Shown: one piece after another, positions 34,840-43,787 of the stretch | Layout: the number at the start of each line of letters is the position of its first letter | Numbering within the stretch: position 1 is the first letter of the stretch | Source: Mesorhizobium sp. NFR06 | GTDB lineage: Bacteria; Pseudomonadota; Alphaproteobacteria; Rhizobiales; Rhizobiaceae | Length of the DNA: 64,000 nucleotides | Reading direction: 5' to 3' | NCBI RefSeq assembly: GCF_900115245.1 | Contig: NZ_FOVT01000001.1 | Coordinates: forward strand, 372,001-436,000 | Program-made: the position numbers and the translations under genes | The notes under the pieces: generated by a model | The model's input: only the letters and a program-made list of their open reading frames with translations | Told to the model about the DNA's origin: nothing | Database searches by the model: none

Positions 34840-35001
34840 CTATCCTCGCCTGCGGCGCGCGGGCTCGCCGTCACCGGCCGGATCGGCGGCGCCGGCGGCA
34901 GCAAAAGTGAGCTCTGCGCCTTGCGCGGCATAGGCGGCCAGCGTACCGAACATGAATATCTCGATGTCGTCGGGATGCGCCCCCAGCGCCAGTATCTTCA
35001 T
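34840..35001 (-). pseudogene. PIG-L/LmbE deacetylase remnant
   Basis: From a GGGAG Shine-Dalgarno and ATG at 35001 the minus strand reads MKILALGAHPDDIEIFMFGT then LAAYAAQGAELTFAAA. GAHPDD is the zinc-binding signature at the N-terminus of PIG-L/LmbE N-acetylglucosaminyl deacetylases. Similarity is lost after ~36 residues and a stop comes at codon 54, where the family needs more than 200. It is therefore a truncated 5' remnant, oriented like the importer genes that follow. Confidence 0.7.
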
Positions 35002-35025
35002 GTCTTCTCTCCCGGAAATGGTATC

Positions 35026-35916
35026 GTGCCGAACGGAATCCTGCTCGCCCTGCTCGCTTACGCAAACTATTCGTTCAGCGACGCCGTCATCAAGGGTCTG
35101 GGCGGGCAGTTCACTGTCTTCGAGATCGGCTTCTTCGTCACCTTGTTTGCCGGCTGTTTCCTCTTCTTCACGCGGCCGAAGCAGGAGCGCTGGCTCGATT
35201 TCTGGCGCACCGGACGGCCGTGGGCCGTGCAGGCCCGCGCCTGGGCCGGCATCGCGTCGGGCGTGCTCAGCGTCTATGCCTTCACCACCATTCCGTTGGC
35301 GGAGGTCTACGCCCTGCTCTTTCTGGCGCCTTTGCTAGTCACCGTCCTTTCGACCGTCATCCTGAAGGAGAAGGTCGGCCCCTGGCGGTGGCTGGCCGTG
35401 GTCGCCGGCTTCGCTGGCGTCATGCTGGTGGTGAGGCCGGGGTTCCGCGAATTGCATCTCGGCCATCTCGCCGCCTTTGCCAATGCCTTCGTCGCCGCAA
35501 CCATCGTTATCCTGATGCGCTCGCTTGCCCAGCAGGAAAAGCGCACCACCATGTTGGGCACCCTGATCGGCTGCGGCCTGCTTTTCAACGGGGTGGGCGC
35601 CTCTGCCACGTCGTTTTCGCTTCCCAATCTGTGGCAACTGGGCTGGTTGGTCCTGGGCGGGCTGTTTACCGCCGGCGGTCAATTGCTGCATCTCCTGGCA
35701 GCCAAATACGCGCCGGCCAATCGCATCGCGCCGACGCACTATTCGCAGATCATATGGGCGGTCATCCTCGGCGCGATGTTCTTCCAGGAATACCCCGACG
35801 CGATGTCGCTGGTCGGCCTCGTCGTCGTCGGTGCTTCCGGCCTCCTCACCATGGTGCGCGAGGAAGCGCGGCTTGGCACCGTGCGCTGGAACCCGTTCAC
35901 GCGCGCCCGGCTTTGA
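35026..35916 (+). CDS. EamA/DMT-superfamily transporter
   Basis: A 296-residue protein with ten hydrophobic helices and two internally similar EamA halves: ILLALLAYANYSFSDAVIKGL opens the first, and VYALLFLAPLLVTVLSTVILKE and VILGAMFFQEYPD are the conserved half-ends. It probably exports or imports a small metabolite; the substrate is unknown. The start is GTG at 35026, chosen because the longer frame upstream (to 34792) runs antisense through the PIG-L remnant. That leaves only 24 bp between the two divergent starts. Confidence 0.83.
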   Translation: MPNGILLALLAYANYSFSDAVIKGLGGQFTVFEIGFFVTLFAGCFLFFTRPKQERWLDFWRTGRPWAVQARAWAGIASGVLSVYAFTTIPLAEVYALLFLAPLLVTVLSTVILKEKVGPWRWLAVVAGFAGVMLVVRPGFRELHLGHLAAFANAFVAATIVILMRSLAQQEKRTTMLGTLIGCGLLFNGVGASATSFSLPNLWQLGWLVLGGLFTAGGQLLHLLAAKYAPANRIAPTHYSQIIWAVILGAMFFQEYPDAMSLVGLVVVGASGLLTMVREEARLGTVRWNPFTRARL

Positions 35917-35972
35917 CCGACAATGGCCTCAACACGTTGCATGGCGACCGCGCGCGCTGATATGCGGGCCAG

Positions 35973-38435
35973 ATGACGACGCAACCCTTGCCGGAGCTTC
36001 CGGTCACAGCCGTGTTGCCGGCGCTTGGCGCGGCGCTTGGCCGTGGCGGCAGCGCCGTGCTTGTGGCGCCGCCCGGCGCCGGCAAGACGACGCTGGTGCC
36101 GTTGGCGCTGCTCGATGCACCGTGGCTCGGCGCGGGCAGGATCGTGCTGCTCGAGCCGCGCAGGCTCGCCGCTCGCGCCGCCGCCCGCCGCATGGCCGAA
36201 TTGTTGGGCGAAGAGCCCGGCGGGACGGTCGGCTATGCGATGCGCATGGAGAACCGTACGTCGGCGCGGACAAAAATCCTGGTCGTCACCGAAGGCGTGC
36301 TCGCGCGGATGATCCTCGACGATCCGGAGCTGCCCGGCGTGTCGGCGGTGATCTTCGACGAATTCCACGAGCGCTCGCTCGACGGCGATTTCGGCCTGGC
36401 GCTGGCGCTCGACGTGCAGGGCGCGCTGAGGCCGGACCTGCGGCTGCTGGTCATGTCGGCGACGCTCGACGGCGCGCGCGTCGCAAGGCTCCTGGCGCAG
36501 GCGCCGGTGATCGAAAGCGAGGGCCGCGCCTTCCCGGTCGAGATCCGCTACGACGAACGGCCGGCCGGCGTGGCGATCGAGGACGCCATGGCCAAGGCCG
36601 TGCGCGCCGCACTTGCCAGTGAACCAGGCAGCGTGCTCGCCTTCCTGCCCGGGCAGCGCGAGATAGAGCGCAGCGCCGAGCGGCTCGCGGGCAGTGTCGC
36701 CGCCGACACCGACATCGTGCCGCTCTACGGCCAACTCGACAACCGGACGCAGGATCAGGCGATCAGGCCGGCGCCGGCGGGTCGTCGCAAGGTGGTGCTG
36801 GCAACCTCGATCGCCGAGACCTCGATCACCATCGACGGTGTGCGCGTCGTCATCGATTCCGGACTTTCGCGGCTGCCGCGCTACGAGCCGGCGAGCGGCC
36901 TGACCAGGCTTGAGACGGTGCGTGTCAGCAAGGCCTCGGCCGACCAGCGCGCCGGCCGCGCCGGTCGCACACAGCCCGGCGTCGCCGTGCGCCTGTGGCG
37001 GGCGGAGCAGACGGCGTCGCTTCCCGCCTTCACGCCGCCGGAAATCCTCGAGGCCGATCTGTCCGGCCTGCTGCTCGACTGCGCCGCGTTCGGTGTCGCC
37101 GATCCGTCGAGCCTTTCGTTCCTCGATCCGCCGCCGGCGCCGGCCCTCAACGAGGCGCGGGTTCTCTTGCGCGCGTTGCACGCCATCGATGGGGCAGGGC
37201 GGCTGACGGAAGCGGGCGCCGCCATGCGTAAATTGGCGCTGCCGGTGCGGCTGGCGCATATGGTGGCAGAGGCGACGAAGAGCGGCGACGCGCGGGAAGC
37301 GGCGATGCTCGCCGTGCTGCTCACCGAGCGCGGGCTCGGCGGCGACAGCGCCGACTTGGAACGACGGCTGATCCGATTCAGGACTGAAAAATCGCCGCGC
37401 GCCAATGCCGCCCGACAATTGGCGGAGCGCCTGACCATGCAGGCTGGCGGGAAAGGAAACGACAAGCCAGCCAGCGCCGGCTCACTCCTCATCCATGCCT
37501 GGCCGGACCGTGTGGCGAGAGCGCGCGGCGAGCGCAGCCGCTTCGTGCTCGCCAACGGTTCGGGCGCCATGGTCGATGCCGCCGATCCGCTGGCCAATGA
37601 AACCTGGCTGGTGGTCGCCGACCTGCAGGGCAAGGCGCAGAACGCCCGCATCACCGCGGCCGCGCCGGTCGACGAAGCAGATCTTCGCGCCGCTCTTGCC
37701 GATCGCATCGAGAGCAAGCGCGAGACGAGCTTCGACCGCGAGCGCCGCGCCGTACGGGTGCGCGAGATCGCGCGGTTGGGCGCCATCACGCTGTCCGAGC
37801 GCATGCTGCCGGCACCCTCTGGCGCCGAGGCCGACCGCGCCATAGCCGATGCCTTGCGCGAGTACGGACTGTCCCTGCTCGACTGGGGCAAGGAGGCTGA
37901 AACGCTGCGCCAGCGGCTCGGCTGGCTGCATCGCGGCCTCGGCGCGCCCTGGCCCGATGTCTCGGACGAAGCGCTTATCAAGCGCCTCGACGATTGGCTC
38001 GTGCCGTTTCTCGCCGGCGATGCCTCTTTCGCGGCCATCAAACCGGCGACGCTGTCGTCGGCACTGATGGCGCTGGTGCCGCACGACCTGCAGCGCAAGG
38101 TCGACGCATTGGCGCCGACCCATTTCGACGCGCCTTCGGGCAGCCATGTGCCGATCCGTTATGACGGCGAGTGGCCGGTGCTGGCGATCCGCGTGCAGGA
38201 ACTGTTCGGCCTCGACCGTCATCCGGCGATCGCCAACGGCACCGTGCCGCTGACGCTCGAGCTCCTGTCGCCGGCGCACCGGCCGATCCAGACGACGCGC
38301 GATCTCCCCGGCTTCTGGCGGGGCTCCTGGGCGGATGTGCGCGCCGACATGCGCGGCCGCTATCCAAAACATGTCTGGCCGGAAAACCCGCTGTTGGCTG
38401 CCGCCACCAGCCGTGCCAAGCCGCGTGGAACGTAG
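35973..38435 (+). CDS. hrpB: ATP-dependent helicase HrpB
   Basis: An 820-residue DEAH-family helicase. Motif I is VAPPGAGKTTLVPLAL, Ia LEPRRLAARAAARRMA, II IFDEFHERSLDGD (DEFH), III MSATLDG, V ATSIAETSITIDGV and VI SADQRAGRAGRTQPG. The C-terminal ~300 residues are the HrpB-type region ending in a WPENP segment near LPGFWRGSWADVRADMRGRYP. Length matches HrpB. Its RNA or DNA substrate in bacteria is poorly defined. The gap from the EamA gene is 56 bp, so they may share a transcript. Confidence 0.95.
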   Translation: MTTQPLPELPVTAVLPALGAALGRGGSAVLVAPPGAGKTTLVPLALLDAPWLGAGRIVLLEPRRLAARAAARRMAELLGEEPGGTVGYAMRMENRTSARTKILVVTEGVLARMILDDPELPGVSAVIFDEFHERSLDGDFGLALALDVQGALRPDLRLLVMSATLDGARVARLLAQAPVIESEGRAFPVEIRYDERPAGVAIEDAMAKAVRAALASEPGSVLAFLPGQREIERSAERLAGSVAADTDIVPLYGQLDNRTQDQAIRPAPAGRRKVVLATSIAETSITIDGVRVVIDSGLSRLPRYEPASGLTRLETVRVSKASADQRAGRAGRTQPGVAVRLWRAEQTASLPAFTPPEILEADLSGLLLDCAAFGVADPSSLSFLDPPPAPALNEARVLLRALHAIDGAGRLTEAGAAMRKLALPVRLAHMVAEATKSGDAREAAMLAVLLTERGLGGDSADLERRLIRFRTEKSPRANAARQLAERLTMQAGGKGNDKPASAGSLLIHAWPDRVARARGERSRFVLANGSGAMVDAADPLANETWLVVADLQGKAQNARITAAAPVDEADLRAALADRIESKRETSFDRERRAVRVREIARLGAITLSERMLPAPSGAEADRAIADALREYGLSLLDWGKEAETLRQRLGWLHRGLGAPWPDVSDEALIKRLDDWLVPFLAGDASFAAIKPATLSSALMALVPHDLQRKVDALAPTHFDAPSGSHVPIRYDGEWPVLAIRVQELFGLDRHPAIANGTVPLTLELLSPAHRPIQTTRDLPGFWRGSWADVRADMRGRYPKHVWPENPLLAAATSRAKPRGT

Positions 38436-38510
38436 GCTTGCAACGGAAGCTTTGGCGGCCTCGCGTTATCGGACGGCGTACGTTGGCGATTGGCGCAAAC
38501 GCCCGTCACG

Positions 38511-38689
38511 TCGTCATCCACGGGCGGAGCAAGGAGCGAAGCGACACGCGTAGACCCGAGGATCCATTCCGTGACTTCCAAACGTTGCGACGATCCAGAA
38601 TGCTGTTCCGCTGCATTCTACGGTCAAGGTAACGGAATGGATCCTCGGGGCTGCGCTCCGCTTCGCGTCGCTCCGCCCGTGGATGACGA
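38511..38689. repeat. Large 179-bp inverted repeat element
   Basis: The outer arms (38511-38530 and 38670-38689) are perfectly complementary over 20 bases, beginning TCGTCATCCACGGGCGGAG. Inner arms CCCGAGGATCCATTCCGT (38555-38572) and 38632-38649 are also perfect over 18. The centre has a further imperfect match. It sits in the 375-bp gap between hrpB and actS. No coding sequence is seen in the gap. The form suggests a non-autonomous mobile palindrome common in rhizobial intergenic DNA. Confidence 0.85.
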
Positions 38690-38766
38690 AGTGCGCTCGG
38701 CCAATCACCAGGCGCTCATGCTGGTGAACCGAAACGCCAGCTGCCGGCCGGTCAAATCCCCTTAAT

Positions 38767-38801
38767 AGCGCTACTAGCGCTGATCCTCCCGCGGTTATAA
38801 T
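38767..38801 (+). promoter_or_regulatory. Possible actS promoter elements
   Basis: AGCGCT-ACT-AGCGCT (38767-38781) is a 15-bp palindrome, and TATAAT occurs at 38796-38801, ten bases before the actS ATG. If the hexamer is a real -10, the leader would be only a few bases long. No matching -35 is visible. Confidence 0.3.
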
Positions 38802-38810
38802 CGTAAGTCG

Positions 38811-40133
38811 ATGATCAACATCCTGCGCGCGCCCGATTCCCAGCAAAGCCAGCGGTTGCGGCTCAACACGCTGATCCGCCTGCGCTGGCTGGCCATCGTC
38901 GGCCAGAGCCTGACCGTACTGGTGGTCGCCTATGGCCTGAAATTCCCGCTGCCGGTGTCGACGTGCTTTGCATTGATCGCCTGCTCGGCCTGGATGAATC
39001 TGTGGCTCACCTTCCGCTATCCGGCGGCGCACCGGTTGACCCCGTTTTCGGCCTTCGCCATCCTGACCTTCGACGGCATCCAGCTCACCGGGCTGCTCTA
39101 CATGACCGGAGGGCTGACCAACCCGTTTTCCGTGCTGCTCTCGGTGCCGGTCGTCATCTCGGCCGCTTCGCTGCCGCTGCGGCTCACCGCCAGCCTCGGC
39201 GCGCTGGTCATCCTGGCCGCAACCCTTCTGGTGTTCTTCCACCTGCCGCTGCCCTGGTATGAGGGGTCGCCCCTGCCGATGCCGTTCATCTATGTCGCCG
39301 GCATGTGGATGGCGGTGTTCGCCTCGATCGCCTTCACCGCCATCTATGCCTTCCGCGTCGCGGCGGAAGCGCGCCTGCTCGCCAATGCGCTTGCCGCCAC
39401 CGAGCTGGTGCTGCAGCGCGAGCAGCACCTCTCGGCGCTGGACGGGCTGGCCGCGGCTGCCGCGCATGAGCTCGGCACGCCCTTGGCCACCATCACCGTG
39501 GTTGCCAAGGAGATGGAAAAGGCGCTCGGCAAGGATCCGAAATACGGCGAGGACGTGAAGTTGCTGCGCTCGCAGAGCGAGCGTTGCCGCGAGATCCTGA
39601 AGCGGCTGACCAGCCTTTCGTCGGAAGGCGAGGCGCATATGTCGCGCATGCCGCTCACCTCGCTGGTCGAGGAGGTGACGGCGCCGCATCGCGATTTCGG
39701 CATCTCGATCCGGCTGCAGCCCGGCGAGTGTGTCGGCCCCGAACCCGTCGGCCAGCGCAGCCCCGGCGTCATCTATGGCCTCGGCAACCTGGTCGAGAAC
39801 GCCGTCGACTTCGCCCGCAAGTCGGTCACCGTCAGCTGGAGCTGGGACAATGAGGCGGTCATCTTCTCGATCACCGATGACGGACCTGGTTTCCCGGCCG
39901 AGATCATCGACCGCATCGGCGAGCCCTATGTGTCGACGCGCCAGGGCACTGAAGCCGGCGGCGGCCTGGGCCTCGGGCTGTTCATCGCCAAGACCTTGCT
40001 GGAACGCTCTGGCGCCACAATCGACTTCCGCAATTCCAGCGGGCTCGGCGAAGGCGCCGTGGTGCAGATCGCCTGGCCGCGCGGCGTCTTTCTCAACCAG
40101 CAGGCTTCGACCACCATGTTCGACAACGCGTAA
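38811..40133 (+). CDS. actS: Redox sensor histidine kinase ActS/RegB
   Basis: A 440-residue membrane sensor of the RegB/PrrB/ActS family. Six hydrophobic segments fill residues ~25-185; the quinone-binding loop GGLTNPF is at 100-106. The H-box is AAHELGTPLATITV (His219), and the redox-active cysteine is in SERCREILKRL (Cys259). The ATP-binding domain has NLVENAVDFA, DDGPGFP and GGGLGLGLFIAKT. With ActR it regulates CO2 and nitrogen fixation, respiration and acid tolerance genes according to redox state. The response regulator gene follows 314 bp downstream. Confidence 0.95.
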   Translation: MINILRAPDSQQSQRLRLNTLIRLRWLAIVGQSLTVLVVAYGLKFPLPVSTCFALIACSAWMNLWLTFRYPAAHRLTPFSAFAILTFDGIQLTGLLYMTGGLTNPFSVLLSVPVVISAASLPLRLTASLGALVILAATLLVFFHLPLPWYEGSPLPMPFIYVAGMWMAVFASIAFTAIYAFRVAAEARLLANALAATELVLQREQHLSALDGLAAAAAHELGTPLATITVVAKEMEKALGKDPKYGEDVKLLRSQSERCREILKRLTSLSSEGEAHMSRMPLTSLVEEVTAPHRDFGISIRLQPGECVGPEPVGQRSPGVIYGLGNLVENAVDFARKSVTVSWSWDNEAVIFSITDDGPGFPAEIIDRIGEPYVSTRQGTEAGGGLGLGLFIAKTLLERSGATIDFRNSSGLGEGAVVQIAWPRGVFLNQQASTTMFDNA

Positions 40134-40327
40134 GTTAAGTGTTGCAATTACCGCATGGCAGCTCTGTTGCCAGCTGTAAAAATTGGACATTGCCGTTGCA
40201 GAACTGTATCTGCGTAAAAGTGAGGCATATCGCCCAAAACCGTGCTGCTTTTTTGGGAAAACGACATGCCGGGAAACAAGGATTTAAGGCGTATTCGCTA
40301 GGATTCGTCCGATGCGAAGCGCTTTAG

Positions 40328-40426
40328 GCGCAATTTCGGGAAAAGCGTGACACGGTTTTCCGTCCGAAATTGCGTCAAACAAAGAGATAGGGCGGTTAAC
40401 CGTTTCCCTGGAACGGTGGACTGCCC
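40328..40426 (+). repeat. RIME-like palindromic repeat, copy 7 (full)
   Basis: Part one runs GCGCAATTTCGGGAAAAG to CCGTCCGAAATTGCG; part two is GGGCGGTTAACCG...GGACTGCCC. It occupies the actR-proximal part of the 314-bp actS-actR gap. The rest (40134-40327) shows small hairpins, including TGGCA...TGCCA, and no gene. Confidence 0.87.
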
Positions 40427-40447
40427 AATCAGTAGGATGCCGACAAG

Positions 40448-41011
40448 ATGAGCGGAGACGAAACGGCTGGCGCAATGGTCGAGGGCGAGGATACCTCGTT
40501 GCTCATCGTCGAGGACGACAAGCCGTTTCTCACCCGGCTTGCCCGCGCCATGGAAGCCAGGGGTTTCGTGGTCGAGACGGCGGAGAGCGTCGAAGAGGCG
40601 GTGGCCAAGGCGCGTGCCCGTCCGCCGGCCTACGCGGTGGTCGACATGCGGCTCGGCGACGGCAATGGCCTCGACGTCGTTGCCGCCATCCGCGAGAAGC
40701 GCGGCGACGCCCGCGCCATCATCCTGACCGGCTACGGCAATATCGCCACCGCGGTGACGGCCGTGAAGCTCGGCGCCATCGACTACCTCTCCAAGCCGGC
40801 CGATGCCGACGACGTCTTCGCCGCGCTCACCCGCACATCGGGCGAGCGCGCCGCGCCGCCGGAAAATCCGATGTCGGCCGACCGCGTGCGCTGGGAACAC
40901 ATCCAGCGCGTCTACGAAATGTGCGACCGCAACGTTTCCGAGACCGCGCGCCGCCTCAACATGCACCGCCGCACCCTGCAGCGCATCCTCGCCAAGCGCG
41001 CGCCGCGCTGA
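40448..41011 (+). CDS. actR: Redox response regulator ActR/RegA
   Basis: A 187-residue response regulator. SLLIVEDDKPFLTRLARAM opens the receiver; the phospho-acceptor is Asp66 in AVVDMRLGDGNG, followed by ILTGYGNIATAV and DYLSKPAD with the conserved lysine. The C-terminal Fis-type helix-turn-helix is NVSETARRLNMHRRTLQRILAKR, almost invariant in the RegA/ActR/PrrA family. It is the partner of ActS. ATG at 40448 has AGGA ten bases upstream; an ATG at 40475 (MVEGEDTS) is an alternative. Confidence 0.95.
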   Translation: MSGDETAGAMVEGEDTSLLIVEDDKPFLTRLARAMEARGFVVETAESVEEAVAKARARPPAYAVVDMRLGDGNGLDVVAAIREKRGDARAIILTGYGNIATAVTAVKLGAIDYLSKPADADDVFAALTRTSGERAAPPENPMSADRVRWEHIQRVYEMCDRNVSETARRLNMHRRTLQRILAKRAPR

Positions 41012-41118
41012 GATCACCTGACACGCAGGGCAAGCATTTCGGGCCAACGACAGTTCCAACTTGCGGCGCAGATCGGCAATCGCCAAGATCGGCGCTGCCC
41101 TCATCGCCCTGCCGGGCA

Positions 41119-41243
41119 CTTCTCACCGTATAGTGACGGGGAGAAGGGGCTGACCGCAACCTCGGCGCCCTTTCTTACGATGTTGATGATTGGCGAAACC
41201 ATTGGCGAGAGCGTCCCTCTCCCCGTCACTATACGGGGAGAGG
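41119..41243. repeat. Paired-hairpin intergenic element
   Basis: Two related hairpins stand about 70 bases apart: CTTCTCACCGT-ATAGTG-ACGGGGAGAAG (41119-41146) and CCTCTCCCCGT-CACTAT-ACGGGGAGAGG (41216-41243, perfect 11-bp stem). Their loops are complementary (ATAGTG/CACTAT), so the two units are inverted copies and could also pair with each other. The element fills the middle of the 387-bp actR-nhaA gap, in which I see no gene. Confidence 0.85.
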
Positions 41244-41398
41244 ATGCCGGCAGGCAGGTGAGGGGCGGCGTCAACCTCGATGGGGCGAATTCGAAAACTG
41301 AGGCGATTGCCCAGACTAAGCACGGTCCGATGCTTGCCTCGCCGCCCGGGCTTGCTCATCATCCCGTGAGATGATTCCGGCCATGTGCAGGAGGGTCC

Positions 41399-42589
41399 AT
41401 GCGAGACGAACGGCCAAAATCGATCCTTCGCGAATTCCTCGACGGCGAGGCCGCCGGCGGCATCATCCTGATGGTGACCGCCGCGCTCGCTCTGATCGTT
41501 GCCAACTCGCCGCTCGCCGAAACCTATTTCGCCGTCCTGCACGCCTATCTCGGGCCGCTCAGCGTCTCGCACTGGATCAATGACGGGTTGATGGCGGTGT
41601 TCTTCCTGCTAGTCGGGCTGGAGATCAAGCGCGAGATGCTCGACGGGCAGCTCTCGACCTGGCCGCGCCGCGTGCTGCCAGGCATCGCCGCCGCCGGCGG
41701 CATGGTGGTGCCGGCTTTGGTCTATGTAGCCATCAATCGCGACAATCCGGCCGCGATTTCCGGCTGGGCGATCCCGACCGCCACCGACATCGCCTTTGCG
41801 CTGGGCGTGCTGTCGCTGCTCGGTAGCCGCGTGCCGGCCTCGCTGAAGGTCTTCCTCACCGCCTTGGCCATCATCGACGACCTCGGCGCGGTCCTCATCA
41901 TCGCGCTGTTCTACACCAGCGGCCTGTCGCTGGCTTATCTGGCCGGCGCCTTCGTCGTCATCGCCCTGCTCGTCATGCTCAACCGCATGCGGGCGATGAA
42001 GCTCTGGCCGTATCTGTTGCTTGGCGTCGTGCTTTGGGTGCTGGTGCTGAAGTCGGGCGTGCACGCCACGCTGGCCGGCGTGGCGCTGGCGCTCACCATC
42101 CCGCTCGAGCGCTCGCCCGGCATCGGCCGCGATCTCGAGCATTCACCGCTGCACCGGCTGGAACACGGCTTGCACAGACTGGTGCCGTTCATCGTCATCC
42201 CGATCTTCGGCTTCGCCAATGCCGGCGTCTCGCTCGGCGGCCTTAGCTTTGCGGCACTTGTCGAGCCGCTGACGCTGGGCGTCGCCGCCGGGCTGGTGCT
42301 GGGCAAGCTGGTCGGTGTCTTCGGCTCCTCGGCTCTAGCCATCCGGTTCGGTTTCGCCGACCTGCCGGCCAACGCCGGCTGGCTGCATATGCTGGGCATT
42401 TCGCTGCTGTGCGGCATCGGCTTCACCATGAGCCTGTTCATCGGCCTGCTCGCCTTCGCCGGCGACCCGGCGCTGCAGGATGCGGTGAAGGTCGGCATCC
42501 TCGGAGGATCGCTGATTGCGGCATTGGTTGGCGCCGCCATTCTAACTATGGCGCCGGCTGCCGGCGGGGCGGACGAGGAACTGGGCTAG
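41399..42589 (+). CDS. nhaA: Na+/H+ antiporter NhaA
   Basis: A 396-residue antiporter with ~12 helices. The N-terminus [50 protein letters not shown] and [22 protein letters not shown] carry the ion-binding aspartate pair (IIDD). [15 protein letters not shown] marks helix XI. It exports Na+ in exchange for protons at alkaline pH. A GGAGG Shine-Dalgarno stands just before the ATG. Confidence 0.96.
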   Translation: MRDERPKSILREFLDGEAAGGIILMVTAALALIVANSPLAETYFAVLHAYLGPLSVSHWINDGLMAVFFLLVGLEIKREMLDGQLSTWPRRVLPGIAAAGGMVVPALVYVAINRDNPAAISGWAIPTATDIAFALGVLSLLGSRVPASLKVFLTALAIIDDLGAVLIIALFYTSGLSLAYLAGAFVVIALLVMLNRMRAMKLWPYLLLGVVLWVLVLKSGVHATLAGVALALTIPLERSPGIGRDLEHSPLHRLEHGLHRLVPFIVIPIFGFANAGVSLGGLSFAALVEPLTLGVAAGLVLGKLVGVFGSSALAIRFGFADLPANAGWLHMLGISLLCGIGFTMSLFIGLLAFAGDPALQDAVKVGILGGSLIAALVGAAILTMAPAAGGADEELG

Positions 42590-42688
42590 GGCGCTTCACC
42601 GTTTCACGGAAACGCCGAAACGCTCTATCCCTTTGTTTTGACGCAATTCCTCGCGGATAACCGTGTCACACTTTTCCTGGAAATGCGC
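42590..42688 (-). repeat. RIME-like palindromic repeat, copy 8 (full)
   Basis: Reverse orientation: GCTTCACCGTTTCACGGAAA...CGAAACGC first, then TTTGTTTTGACGCAATTCC...CACACTTTTCCTGGAAATGCGC. It fills the gap between the nhaA stop and the end of the convergent sigma-factor gene. Confidence 0.87.
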
Positions 42689-42695
42689 TTAAGCC

Positions 42696-43745
42696 TCATC
42701 GAGGCAGGCCAAGCTCCGGCGGTAGGCCAAAGGCCTTGAACAAAGCGGGGCCGAGCGGCGGGACATAGATGGTCAGCGAGGCGATTTTGCCGTCGGCGGG
42801 CTCGATGACATGCAGCGAATGCGGTCGCCAGGTAAAATCGTCACGGCCGAGCGCGTAAACGCCTACGGCCGGCTGGGCGTTGGCGCCGATGGCCACGGCG
42901 CGATAGCCGGCAAAATTGCCCCAGATGCTGCCCAGGAAAGCGCCGATAGCCGGGCGTCCGCGGTACCATTCCCGCCATGGCGGCATGTGGTAGACGGCGT
43001 CCTCGCGCAGCAGGTCGACGAGCCCGTCCAGGTTGTCGGCCTGCCAGGCCCGCATATAGCGTTCGAGCAGCAGGCCTTCGTCCGGATCGGGCCGTGATCG
43101 CTGCGGCGCGCGGTCCTGTTGGTGGTGCCCGCCCAGCGTCGTGCGGGCCCGCTGCAAGGCGCTGTTGATCGAGGCCGTCGATCCACCCAGCAATTGCGCG
43201 ATCTCGACGGCGGACCATCCGAGCACGTCGCAAAGCAGCAGGGCCGCGCGCTGCCGCGGCGGCAACAGCTGGATCGCCGCGACGAAGGCCAGGCGCACGG
43301 CCTCGCGGGCCTCGTAGCGCGCGTCCGGACCCGGCCTGTCGTCGGCCACGTCAGGCAATTCCGCGTCCGGATATGGCTCCAGCCAGGCGAGTTCGGTGGT
43401 CGGCCCGCCGGTCGCCCGTCCTTCGGCGGGCGGTCGCTCGGGTTGTTCGAGAATGCGCCGCGCCGATGACCGTGCCTTGATGGCATTGAGGCAGCTGTTG
43501 GTGGCGATAGCATAGAGCCAGCCGCGCGCCGAACCTCGTGCGTCGAATTGCGACCGCGCCCGCCAGGCCTTGAGGAACGTCTCCTGGACGAGATCGTCCG
43601 CCTCGTTGAGCGAGCCCATCATGCGGTAACAATGGAGCTTGAGCTCGCGGCGGTGGGCGAGGCTCAGTCGCTCGAAGGCCAGCCGGCCGAGGACCGGCCG
43701 GCCTGGCCGGCCCGAAGGCTCGATAGGGCCGGGAGCGTCAGTCAT
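42696..43745 (-). CDS. ECF sigma factor with SnoaL-like C-terminus
   Basis: A 349-residue extracytoplasmic-function sigma factor, about 150 residues longer than the basic form. Region 2 is HCYRMMGSLNEADDLVQETFLKAWRA (~37-62), region 4 LPPRQRAALLLCDVLGWSAVEIAQLLGGSTASINSALQRAR (~175-215). Residues ~225-345 look like a SnoaL/NTF2-type domain (LLERYMRAWQADNLDGLVDLLREDAVY). Such tail domains replace the anti-sigma factor as regulators in SigJ/SigX5-like groups. No anti-sigma gene is adjacent. The SDR gene 42 bp upstream is in the same direction and could be its partner or target. Confidence 0.9.
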   Translation of the reverse strand: MTDAPGPIEPSGRPGRPVLGRLAFERLSLAHRRELKLHCYRMMGSLNEADDLVQETFLKAWRARSQFDARGSARGWLYAIATNSCLNAIKARSSARRILEQPERPPAEGRATGGPTTELAWLEPYPDAELPDVADDRPGPDARYEAREAVRLAFVAAIQLLPPRQRAALLLCDVLGWSAVEIAQLLGGSTASINSALQRARTTLGGHHQQDRAPQRSRPDPDEGLLLERYMRAWQADNLDGLVDLLREDAVYHMPPWREWYRGRPAIGAFLGSIWGNFAGYRAVAIGANAQPAVGVYALGRDDFTWRPHSLHVIEPADGKIASLTIYVPPLGPALFKAFGLPPELGLPR

Positions 43746-43787
43746 GTGGAGCCCGGGGCGCTGAATCCGGCCGACATCCTGCGCGCC

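Noticed and set aside
41119..41243. Short CRISPR array
   Set aside because: Only two units, inverted rather than direct, with self-complementary stems and no regular spacers.
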